From contig CAWCEV010000006.1 in the NCBI GenBank assembly GCA_963794655.1, forward strand, positions 1,116,001 to 1,180,000: a stretch of DNA of 64,000 bases, read 5' to 3'. Below the pieces are notes generated by a model. That model made no database searches. It was given only the letters and a program-made list of their open reading frames with translations, and had not been told where the DNA came from. The DNA is from Roseiarcus sp963794655 (GTDB lineage Bacteria; Pseudomonadota; Alphaproteobacteria; Rhizobiales; Beijerinckiaceae). Position numbers and translations under genes: made by a program. Every line of letters starts with the position of its first letter. Position 1 is the first letter of the stretch. Positions 32,630-40,348 of this stretch are shown piece by piece.

Positions 32630-34198
32630 TTATTCGCGGCCTTTGGAGACGATCTCGCCGTAGACGAGCTGGCCAAACTGATCGAGGTTGCGCCGTCCGT
32701 CGGGCTTCTTGAGCGCGTTCGACTGCGCTTCGATGCGGCAATATGCGAGCAAGAGCCCGTTGACGAGGTCGGCCTGCGCCAGGGCGGGAGAAACACCTCT
32801 AGCGCGCGCGACGACCGCCGGGATGGTCGAGAGCATGTCGTAGGGCTTCATCGCCGCGAGGGCGTCGTTGATCTTGGGGTCGTCGATCTTCGGCACGGGT
32901 GGCGAGTCCTGGCGGACGAGACAAGGGTCGCTGTCGCTTCCCTTCGCGCCCTGCCCGGCGAGGCCCGTGACCGTGTCCGCCCGTATCTTCCCGACGAGTC
33001 CCGTCGCGTTAATCACCGGGGCCGCGTTGGACCAGGCGGTTCGAACATAGTCCGCGACATTCGCGATTTCCGCGTCGGTCATTTCGTTCCCGACCGCCGG
33101 CATCGGCCCGAATGTCCCCGTCGCGAGATGCCCGCCGAGGATGATGCGGATAACGTCCTCCGGTCCCTTGGCCTGAGCGAGCCCGTTCCCAGCGAGCGCC
33201 GGCACGGCGCCGGGCCGTCCCTCGCCATTGAGTTGATGGCAGAACGCACAATGAGCGACATAGGCGTTCACGCCCGAAGCCTGCGGTCCGACCTCGCCGG
33301 ATGGGCGGTCCTGCTTGTAGCTCCCGATGGGCGGAACGGACTTCAGAAAGGCTGCGACCGCGTGAAGGTCGCTGTCCGTGAGCTTGGACAGGCTGTCGTG
33401 CACGACCTGCGCCATCGGCCCAGCGACGACCCCCTTGTCGCCATGCATGCCGGTCTTGAAATAGCGGACGAGGTCGTCCTCCGACCAGGCGCCGATGCCC
33501 TCGGTCGGATCGGAAGTGATGTTGGGGGCGTACCAATTGTCGATCGCGCCCCCTGCGAAGGCGCGCGAGACGATCTCCTCCATCGCCGGTCCTTTCGGCG
33601 TATGACAATCGCCGCAATGCCCTAAACCCTGCACGAGATAGGCGCCCCTGTTCCATTCGGCGGACTTCGCCGGATCAGGACGAAACTCGCCCGGGTGGAA
33701 GAAAAGCGCGTTCCACGCTGACAGGCCGGTTCGGACATCGAACGGGAATGTCAGGCGATTCTGGCGCGAAGGCGCGCTCGAGGGCGGAACTGTCCGAAGA
33801 TAGGCGCGGATCGCGAGCGCATCGTCTTTGGTGACCCTCGTGAACCACGGATAGGGGAAGGCCGGGTAAAGATTTTCGCCGTCGCGCCCGACCCCCTCAT
33901 GCATCGCGCGATAGAACTGCTCGTCAGTCCAGGCGCCAATGCCGTGTGTCGGGTCGGGGGTAATGTTCGGAGGGTAGAGCGCGCCAAAGGGCGACATTAG
34001 GGCGGCGCCTCCTGAAAATGGCGGCTTGTCCGGCGCGGTGTGGCAGGCTTCGCAGTCGCCCGCCGCGGCCAAATACGCCCCCCGGGATACGAGAGCCGGT
34101 TCTGGCTGAGACGGAACGGGAGCATCATTAGCGGCTAGCGCGGCTGCGGCGGTCAAAAGGGCGCCGGATACGATCGCGCAAAGTCGGCCGAAACGCAT
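32630..34198 (-). CDS. Triheme cytochrome c
   Basis: A 522-residue exported protein from ATG 34198 with signal peptide MRFGRLCAIVSGALLTAAAALA. Three c-type heme sites: CEACH (49-53), CGDCH (195-199) and CAFCH (317-321), each followed by a class I cytochrome fold with axial Met candidates. The layout matches the membrane-associated triheme subunits of alcohol, gluconate or sorbitol dehydrogenases that pass electrons to ubiquinone. About 110 residues after the third domain (PCLVRQDSPPVPKIDDPKIND...) are an extra tail. No dehydrogenase subunit lies nearby, so the electron donor is unknown. It is divergent from the Rieske gene. Confidence 0.9.
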   Translation of the reverse strand: MRFGRLCAIVSGALLTAAAALAANDAPVPSQPEPALVSRGAYLAAAGDCEACHTAPDKPPFSGGAALMSPFGALYPPNITPDPTHGIGAWTDEQFYRAMHEGVGRDGENLYPAFPYPWFTRVTKDDALAIRAYLRTVPPSSAPSRQNRLTFPFDVRTGLSAWNALFFHPGEFRPDPAKSAEWNRGAYLVQGLGHCGDCHTPKGPAMEEIVSRAFAGGAIDNWYAPNITSDPTEGIGAWSEDDLVRYFKTGMHGDKGVVAGPMAQVVHDSLSKLTDSDLHAVAAFLKSVPPIGSYKQDRPSGEVGPQASGVNAYVAHCAFCHQLNGEGRPGAVPALAGNGLAQAKGPEDVIRIILGGHLATGTFGPMPAVGNEMTDAEIANVADYVRTAWSNAAPVINATGLVGKIRADTVTGLAGQGAKGSDSDPCLVRQDSPPVPKIDDPKINDALAAMKPYDMLSTIPAVVARARGVSPALAQADLVNGLLLAYCRIEAQSNALKKPDGRRNLDQFGQLVYGEIVSKGRE

Positions 34199-34251
34199 TC
34201 TTTCCTCGCCGGAGATCCGCCAGAGGCGGGAACGCCGGCCCTGGCTTAATG

Positions 34252-34278
34252 TTCCAGATGTTCCGAATCTTCCAATCT
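34252..34278. repeat. Three 9-bp direct repeats between cytochrome and Rieske genes
   Basis: TTCC recurs at 34252, 34261 and 34270 with similar following bases (ttccagatg ttccgaatc ttccaatct), giving three 9-bp units in the 231-bp space between the divergent genes. The outer bases also form a 6-bp inverted repeat (ccagat/atctgg). A regulator-binding site is possible. Confidence 0.3.
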
Positions 34279-34429
34279 GGCCCTTAAGCCTGGGGCTTGT
34301 CGTCCCTCGCGAGCTATGCCACGCCGCAACAAACGTGAGGCGGTTGCGAAGGCCGCGGGGGGCGGGTAGAGACGGGGAGAGCCATGCGCCACACGCCCGT
34401 TGGGCGCCGATGGTTTGGAGACGCGCTGA

Positions 34430-35086
34430 ATGACGATGAGTTCGGGGACGGCTGGGGAAGGCCATGGTGGCGGCTCGGTTACGAAGCGCGATTTCCTTTT
34501 TCTTATGACGGGTTCGCTGGCGGCCGTGGGAGCCGTCGCGACGGCGTGGCCTTTCATCGACCAGATGAACCCGGACGCGGCCACGATCGCCGCGGCGGGC
34601 CCAATCGATATCGATATTCAGCAGCTTCAGCCTGGTCAGCGGGTCGTGGCGCTGTGGGCGGCGCGGCCGGTATTCGTCGTCAAGCGCGACCAGGCCGCCC
34701 TCGACGAGCTCAAGAACCAGAAGCTGCTCGACGGCCTGCGCGACCCCGGCTCGCAAGAGCCACAGCAGCCGGCCTACGCCACCAACTGGAGCCGATCGAT
34801 CAAGCCTGAGATCCTTGTGATCGTCGGCGTCTGCACTCACCTAGGCTGCATTCCGCTGTTCGACCCGCAACCCAACGCGACCGATCCGGCGCCCGACTGG
34901 CCGGGCGGCTTCTTCTGCCCTTGCCACGGGTCGAAATACGATCTCGCCGGGCGGGTGTTCCAGGGCGTCCCCGCGCCTTACAATCTCCCCGTTCCGCCCT
35001 ATCATTTTCCAGACGACAAGACGGTCAGGGTCGGCCAGAACCCCCCGGGCCAGAATTTCGATTTCAACTCGATCTTGCAGGTCTAG
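34430..35086 (+). CDS. petA: Rieske iron-sulfur protein (cytochrome bc1 subunit-like), orphan
   Basis: A 218-residue Rieske protein with an N-terminal anchor (SVTKRDFLFLMTGSLAAVGAVATAW, residues 16-40, twin Lys-Arg before the helix). The [2Fe-2S] ligands are intact: CTHLGC (135-140) and CPCHGS (163-168). It has the longer inter-box loop PLFDPQPNATDPAPDWPGGFF and NLPVPPYHF, which look more like beta/gammaproteobacterial ubiquinol-cytochrome c reductases than the usual alphaproteobacterial form. Cytochrome b and c1 genes normally follow, but trmD does instead, so this is an orphan copy. Confidence 0.9.
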   Translation: MTMSSGTAGEGHGGGSVTKRDFLFLMTGSLAAVGAVATAWPFIDQMNPDAATIAAAGPIDIDIQQLQPGQRVVALWAARPVFVVKRDQAALDELKNQKLLDGLRDPGSQEPQQPAYATNWSRSIKPEILVIVGVCTHLGCIPLFDPQPNATDPAPDWPGGFFCPCHGSKYDLAGRVFQGVPAPYNLPVPPYHFPDDKTVRVGQNPPGQNFDFNSILQV

Positions 35087-35235
35087 GCTTAAGCAGCAGT
35101 CTCATTTGAGGAGTCCGCCGGCCTCGCTTGCGAGACGTGGGGGTCTTGAGCCGCCGCTTCCGGACTGCGTCGCGGACCGCCACTCCATTGATGCGCTCAG
35201 GCTTGCAATGATGGATTAGGCGCGGAGGGCTTGCG

Positions 35236-35916
35236 ATGTTTCGCGCCACCATCCTCACCCTCTTTCCCGCCATGTTTCCGGGGCCGCTCGGCCTGTCCTT
35301 GGCGGGCGAGGCGCTCGCTCGGGGCCTATGGTCGCTGGACGTGCGGGACATCCGCGAGCACGGAATTGGCCGCCATCGCGCGGTCGACGATACGCCGGCC
35401 GGCGGGGGACCGGGCATGGTGATGCGGGCCGACGTACTGGCGGCGAGCCTCGATGCTGCTGTCCTCCCCGGTGACCCGAGGCCGCGCCTCGTCATGAGCC
35501 CGCGGGGCGAGCGCTTCACCCAGAGGCGCGCTCGCGCATGGGCGGCCGGGCCGGGGCTAGTCATTCTTTGCCCGCGCTTCGAGGGTGTGGACGAGCGGCT
35601 GATCGAGGCGCGCGCGCTCATCGAGGTCTCGATCGGGGACTACGTTCTCTCGGGCGGCGAGATCGCCGCGCTCGCGGTGATCGACGCCTGCGTGCGGCTC
35701 ATACCGGGCGTGATGGGAAAGGGAGCCTCGGCCGAGGAAGAAAGCTTCGAGAACGGCCTGCTCGAATATCCCCACTATACGCGTCCGCGCGAATGGGAGG
35801 GCCGGGCGATTCCCGACGTGCTGCTCAACGGCGACCACGCGAAGATCGCCGAGTGGCGGCGGCGGGAAGCGGAGCGGACTACCCGGCAGAGAAGGCCGGA
35901 CTTGACGGAACCTTAG
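35236..35916 (+). CDS. trmD: tRNA (guanine37-N1)-methyltransferase TrmD
   Basis: A 226-residue SPOUT methyltransferase that makes m1G37 and prevents frameshifting. Key segments: RATILTLFPAMFPGPLG, DIREHGIGRHRAVDDTPAGGGPGMVMRADVL, LCPRFEGVDERLIE, GDYVLSGGEIAALAVIDACVRLIPGVMG (trefoil knot and SAM site), and YPHYTRPREWEGRAIPDVLLNGDHAKIAEWRR. The ATG at 35236 follows cggagggcttgcg. It is separated from rimM by three respiratory-type genes, and no rplS follows. Confidence 0.96.
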   Translation: MFRATILTLFPAMFPGPLGLSLAGEALARGLWSLDVRDIREHGIGRHRAVDDTPAGGGPGMVMRADVLAASLDAAVLPGDPRPRLVMSPRGERFTQRRARAWAAGPGLVILCPRFEGVDERLIEARALIEVSIGDYVLSGGEIAALAVIDACVRLIPGVMGKGASAEEESFENGLLEYPHYTRPREWEGRAIPDVLLNGDHAKIAEWRRREAERTTRQRRPDLTEP

Positions 35917-36019
35917 TCCGGGTCAAATTCTTCAGGCTCATCTTCTGAATCGCGCGTCGTTCTTGCGCCACTAGCCTCAGCGCCGATAGTCGGCAGTCAT
36001 AATTAAGCGGGAGTGCGGG

Positions 36020-38137
36020 ATGCCCGCATGGGTAGAAGACGCTCAACAGCTCACTGAACTGAGAGATTTGAGCAACTCTCAGAGCTCGGTATTACTTCGC
36101 ACGTCCGAGGTCGAAGAATTCCTGTCCAATGTGAGTTTGTCATCCCACGCACTGGTTGCGCCAAAGGGGTTCGGCAAGACGTTTGTGCTGAAATTGAAGC
36201 GCGTCTCGTTGCAGGAAGAGGACTACCGGTGTTTTCCTTTTTCGCCCATCGTCGACCGGCCGAGCAACAAACCGCCCATCCTCCCCAACGAAATCATCAA
36301 CGTTTTGGAGAATAGTGACAATTGGGAGACCCTGTGGAACATTGCGTTTTCGATTTGCCTGATCAAAGGCTTTCAGGATGACGACGACGTTCGCCAGCAG
36401 CTCAACGAATTGCTGGAGGCGAACGATTTACCGCCGACCCTGCTTACCATCCTGACGCATCCGCATATCACGAGACCGTTTGACATCCTGCATGATTGCC
36501 TTGCGGCGCAGCGCAACGAGATATTCTCGATCATGCGGGCCGCGCAACAGGTCACGCGCATCTTTGCGACAATCCATAAACAGGCGGGGATATTCGTCGA
36601 CAACATCGACGAGTACCTGATCCATTACATAAACTTTTCTTATCTGCGTCGGAGCGAGGTGCACGAACGATTTGTCCGGATCTGGCATGCGGGCCAGATT
36701 GGCGCATGGCTGGCGTTGCGGCGTCTGCATGGAATCAATCCGCACGTCCGAATATTCGTCTCGATTCGAAAAGAAGCCTACCAACATGCGGCGCAGAACG
36801 AACCTCAATTCTCGAACTTGAGGTCGTTCAGGCGAGAATTGCGATACAGAATGGAGGACATAAAGCAAATCATCGAAAACAATATCGCGATCATGCCAAA
36901 GGTCGACTTGGTGGATCGGACAAATGAAGATCCGATGCTGCGGTTCTTGGGGCCGAAAAACGAATTCATCTCCAACGCCGGGACCGTGAGACAAGAGCGG
37001 GCGATGGACTATTGGATTCGGCATTGCTCGTTGCGGCCGAGAGACGCAATCGTCATCGGCAAGGAAATCAGCCTCATCGGGGTCAAGCGGCGGAACCGGC
37101 AGGAAGTCCGCAATGCGATCAACTCCGCCGCGGCCGAGCGCGTGGAAACCCTGTTCAACGAGGTTTCCCCGTTTTTTAGCGCGCTCTACCCGGAGATATT
37201 CCCGCAGGTGATAAAATCGAACGTGTTGACCCGTGCCCAGATCGTTGAGGCGTCAGCGGCCTACACGGACATTGCCGCAAGACAGTACGGGATTGATAGC
37301 GAGGCTGCGCAGCGTCCTTTCTGCGCCCTCTATGCCCTGGGGCTGGTCGGAATCGTCCAGCAGAGCCGGGACAATCCAGCCCGGCTGATCCAAAAATTTG
37401 CTCCCGTTGGGGAGATTGCCTTTGGCCAGATCCACGTCCTGCCGCAGGCGGAGACATATTTGATCCATCCCTCGCTGAGCGACTTCATCACTCGGCGAAA
37501 CGTCGCGTTCCTGAAGGAATTGAACCGGCACAATGTGATCGGCGACGAACTCGAGTGGCGGCCTGAGGAAAGCATCCGGTTCGTCGCGGTCGGCGACATT
37601 CGGGGCTATCGCGAGAACGTCGTGCAAAACTCCGGAAAGGCGCAGACCTTCGACAAATATTGGCGGGATTTGTTTCGCCAGTTCACCCATGATCTGGACT
37701 ACGCGAATACGACCGCGGGCGACTTTTTGGTCCTGGCCGATCGCAGCCCGGGAAGGCTGCTGCGCGCCGCGATAGGTCTCGGCGCCCAGCTCGGCGTCTC
37801 CGGCTACAATTTGCAGATCAGGATCGGGGCCCACAGCGGCTTCTGGAAACTCAATCCCGCCTTGGAAGGCGCCTTGCATCCGGAAATTTCTGACATCGTC
37901 GTCGTCGCCGCGCGCATCGAACCTCTGGCGAAAGCGGGAGATATTCTGCTGTCCCAGCAATTCGTCGACGACGCGCGGCGGTATGGATACGACTTCGAGG
38001 GCGACCTCCCCGTGCCTATCGACCAGGATTATGTCGGGCCGGAGCGATATCAGGCTGGAGAGGGCGTCCTGATTTCAAAGGACAGGGAGGCCGAGCAGCG
38101 GATCCAGATCTATCTGATCCGAAGACCACAGGCCTGA
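36020..38137 (+). CDS. P-loop ATPase fused to a degenerate class III nucleotide cyclase domain
   Basis: A 705-residue protein with two recognisable parts. N-terminal ATPase: Walker A APKGFGKT (47-54), Walker B-like IFVDNIDE (191-198), and RIFVSIRKEAY (244-254) as a sensor-type strand, resembling STAND/Sll1717-type P-loop ATPases. C-terminal domain (about 515-700) aligned by eye with class III adenylate/guanylate cyclases: VAVGDIRGYR (metal Asp526), TTAGDFLVL (metal Asp568), LQIRIGAHSGF, and VVVAARIEPLAKAGDILLS. The usual base-selecting Lys and the Asn of the VNxAAR motif appear replaced (Thr564, Val628), while Arg632 is kept. Activity and base choice are therefore uncertain. GC content is visibly lower than in the neighbours, suggesting transfer. 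It is a single gene with its own upstream space, at the place rplS normally takes. Confidence 0.72.
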   Translation: MPAWVEDAQQLTELRDLSNSQSSVLLRTSEVEEFLSNVSLSSHALVAPKGFGKTFVLKLKRVSLQEEDYRCFPFSPIVDRPSNKPPILPNEIINVLENSDNWETLWNIAFSICLIKGFQDDDDVRQQLNELLEANDLPPTLLTILTHPHITRPFDILHDCLAAQRNEIFSIMRAAQQVTRIFATIHKQAGIFVDNIDEYLIHYINFSYLRRSEVHERFVRIWHAGQIGAWLALRRLHGINPHVRIFVSIRKEAYQHAAQNEPQFSNLRSFRRELRYRMEDIKQIIENNIAIMPKVDLVDRTNEDPMLRFLGPKNEFISNAGTVRQERAMDYWIRHCSLRPRDAIVIGKEISLIGVKRRNRQEVRNAINSAAAERVETLFNEVSPFFSALYPEIFPQVIKSNVLTRAQIVEASAAYTDIAARQYGIDSEAAQRPFCALYALGLVGIVQQSRDNPARLIQKFAPVGEIAFGQIHVLPQAETYLIHPSLSDFITRRNVAFLKELNRHNVIGDELEWRPEESIRFVAVGDIRGYRENVVQNSGKAQTFDKYWRDLFRQFTHDLDYANTTAGDFLVLADRSPGRLLRAAIGLGAQLGVSGYNLQIRIGAHSGFWKLNPALEGALHPEISDIVVVAARIEPLAKAGDILLSQQFVDDARRYGYDFEGDLPVPIDQDYVGPERYQAGEGVLISKDREAEQRIQIYLIRRPQA

Positions 38138-38208
38138 GACCGACGTCGACCGTTTGGGGCGAAGCGGGTTTCCCGCCGGAGAGGGCCGGGACCACGCCGC
38201 GCAATATC

Positions 38209-38562
38209 CTAATCCGACTCAAGCCGTGACCGAACCTTGCGCATTCGGCGAGCGAGTTCACCCTCGGCCACGAGCCCGCGGCTCAGCATGGTGTGGACCA
38301 AGGCGAGCAGCTCGCGCTCAGGCGCGGGAACCTCGCTATAGAGCGAGTTTCCAAGCTCGTCCTCGGCTCTGCGCCGATCGAGCGCGGGAAGCGCGCCGCC
38401 GACCGCGAGACACTCGCACATGCCAGTCAGACTGGTTTTCCACGGCGGATTGGGATTGGTGACGCCGTAACGCGGAGCGAGGACGTCCCACTCCTTCCCC
38501 TGGCGTCGTATGCCCTCAAGAAGTGTGATGGGGCCAGCGTCCGCGTCGCTTGCGGGCTTCAT
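38209..38562 (-). CDS. Nitrile hydratase / thiocyanate hydrolase accessory protein (P15K-like)
   Basis: A 117-residue protein related to the beta-subunit N-terminus and to the small activator/cobalt-delivery proteins of nitrile hydratase and thiocyanate hydrolase (P14K/P15K): a LLEGIRRQGKEWDVLAPRYGVTNPNPPWK segment and LLALVHTMLSRGLVAEGELARRM. Its ATG overlaps the stop of the restored catalytic-subunit frame (ATGA). Such proteins bring cobalt by subunit swapping. Convergent with the ATPase-cyclase gene. Confidence 0.75.
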   Translation of the reverse strand: MKPASDADAGPITLLEGIRRQGKEWDVLAPRYGVTNPNPPWKTSLTGMCECLAVGGALPALDRRRAEDELGNSLYSEVPAPERELLALVHTMLSRGLVAEGELARRMRKVRSRLESD

Positions 38563-39312
38563 TGTGCCGCCCCTTTGTGCGCCGGGCTTTGCACCGGGCG
38601 ACGGGCTTTATGGATCGGGTGAATGTCTGCCGTCCTGCCGGGCCGGGGGAGGGCGACCCCAATCATGCAGTCCCGCGTCACGATCGCCGCGAGTTGCTCC
38701 TCGGTCCAGTTGTCCGTGCCTTCAGGCCTGACCGGAAGGACCATGAAGCGGCACTTCTGGTTCGAGTCCTCGAACTCTTATCTCGACCTCGGGCGGAACG
38801 ATCAGCCCGAATTCAGCCAGCACTTCGCGCGGCCAGCGGACCAGCCTGCGGCGGTAGTTGGTGGTGCGGTACCATTCGGGCGACATGCCGAGTATCGGGC
38901 GCGGATAGCATGAGCAGAGCGTGCATACGATCACGTGATGCAGCGTCGGCGTATCTTCGAGCACGATGAAATTCGTGTAGTCGCTCGGGGTGCCAAAACC
39001 GGTCGGCTCCGCCCAGTCGAGTCCGAGCCCCTCCTTGCAGGCCTTGACGGCGTCTTTCAGGACCAGCGCCTTGAAAGCCGGATCCGTCCAGGCCTTCGCT
39101 ACCAACCGCGATCCGTTGATGGGCCCGATGGACTCGGCCCATTCGGTGAACTTTCGATGATCCTCGGCAGTGAAAAGGCCGTGCTCGATCGCAAGTTCGC
39201 GCACGGCAATCTCCAGGACTTCGTAGTCCGTGATTTCTTCCACCATCGGGGCCGCTGGATGCTCATGGCCATCGTCATGGTCATGGTCGTCATGCGTGTG
39301 TCCGGTGCTCAT
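38559..39312 (-). pseudogene. Cobalt-type nitrile hydratase alpha / thiocyanate hydrolase gamma subunit, frameshifted
   Basis: About 250 residues if one base is removed. From ATG 39312 it has a His/Asp-rich start (MSTGHTHDDHDHDDGHEH), then the metal claw VCTLCSCYPRP; Thr in CTLCSC marks the Co type (iron enzymes have CSLCSC). The frame diverges near 38769 after PPEVEIRV; the adjacent frame continues SNQKCRFMVLPVRPEGTDNWTEEQLAAIVTRDCMIGV, the true C-terminus, to 38559. One surplus C at 38768-38769 (plus strand) explains it. Real inactivation or a sequencing error at GACTC. Confidence 0.8.
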
Positions 39313-39358
39313 CTGGGCGCTTCCCCCTATTGCCTGTCTCTTCTGCCTTTTTTGACCC

Positions 39359-39670
39359 TCAGGCGGGCTCAAGCCAGTGTTCGGGCAACTCAGTCTGCAA
39401 GGTGTCGTTATCGAACGGATATTCTTCCCATAGGTCCTTCTGACGGAATCGGACGATGTAATATTGTTCGACCTTGCCGTCGAAGTTGAAGGCGTCCTCC
39501 TCCGGGATGAGATCCTTGTACGTACAGGCGGCGATCGTGCCGATGACGCCGCGCACGTAACTCTGAGTACGCGTGTAGAACATGTTCGGCATCTTTTTCA
39601 CCCGCACGCGGTCACCGACCTTAAAGCGGGTGGGCGCGCCGGACGCCTTTGGACCTTCATTTGCTCCCAT
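39359..39670 (-). CDS. Thiocyanate hydrolase alpha-like / nitrile hydratase beta C-terminal subunit
   Basis: A 103-residue protein equal to the C-terminal SH3-like barrel of nitrile hydratase beta: RFKVGDRVRVKKMPNMFYTRTQSYVRGVIGTIA and YIVRFRQKDLWEEYPFDNDTLQTELPEHWLEPA. It is a separate gene, as in the three-subunit thiocyanate hydrolase of Thiobacillus (ScnA) or split toyocamycin nitrile hydratase. It overlaps the upstream gene by 14 bp and is 46 bp before the catalytic subunit. Confidence 0.82.
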   Translation of the reverse strand: MGANEGPKASGAPTRFKVGDRVRVKKMPNMFYTRTQSYVRGVIGTIAACTYKDLIPEEDAFNFDGKVEQYYIVRFRQKDLWEEYPFDNDTLQTELPEHWLEPA

Positions 39671-40082
39671 GACGAGCCCTCACCTCAGCGATTTTCTCCA
39701 GCAGTTCGTTCAGCGAGATGTGCTTCTTGTCGACGAGCATCTTTGCGGCCGACCAAATCCATCGACCGTAGTAGGGCATGCCAAGATAGAGCGTGTATCC
39801 GAGGTCGTTGTCCGCCCGGCGGCGTCTCTCTTCAGCCGTCCAGGCGCCTCTCCATCCGAGAACCTCGCAGGTCACGTATGTGTCGAGTTCCCACTGTTCC
39901 TCTTCTTTTTCCTCATAGCGGATCGGGGCATCCGGCTGGCCTCCCACGTCGTGGGGAGGATGCATAAGCGCCTCGAACAGGGGATGAGTATTCTCGTAGT
40001 TCCAATTTTGCGGCACATGGAGCGCCGGTTGCAACGACCCTATGAGGTCATATTGCTGATGCAACTCGGGTCGTGATGTCAT
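39657..40082 (-). CDS. Thiocyanate hydrolase beta-like / nitrile hydratase beta N-terminal subunit
   Basis: A 141-residue protein from ATG 40082, equal to the helical N-terminal half of nitrile hydratase beta: LHQQYDLIGSLQPALHVPQNWNYENTHPLFEALMHPP and YYGRWIWSAAKMLVDKKHISLNELLEKIAEVRAR. It is the first gene of the four-gene operon, whose order (N-half, C-half, catalytic, accessory) matches scnB-scnA-scnC plus accessory. The enzyme would turn thiocyanate into carbonyl sulfide and ammonia, or hydrate a nitrile. The 266 bp upstream (40083-40348) hold no gene. Confidence 0.82.
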   Translation of the reverse strand: MTSRPELHQQYDLIGSLQPALHVPQNWNYENTHPLFEALMHPPHDVGGQPDAPIRYEEKEEEQWELDTYVTCEVLGWRGAWTAEERRRRADNDLGYTLYLGMPYYGRWIWSAAKMLVDKKHISLNELLEKIAEVRARHGSK

Positions 40083-40348
40083 TCCCGTTTCCCCCGCTTT
40101 CTGGATGCCACGACGCGAAGAAACTCCGGCTGGCGCCTCATAAATCGCGACAATCGGCAATATCGAAAGGCCACGCTGCTTATCGCTTGCTTCGCAAGTA
40201 TGGATCGGCCAGGAGCGTTTCGGCAAGTTCAATTTGCGGTGATCAGCGATAGTGCGGGCCAAGATTCCGGGCTTCAGGCCGGCCGGCAATCAGCGCCGCC
40301 GCGAGCCAGCATCCAAGCAGCAGATCTAACTGTCGGCGACGCGTCGGA

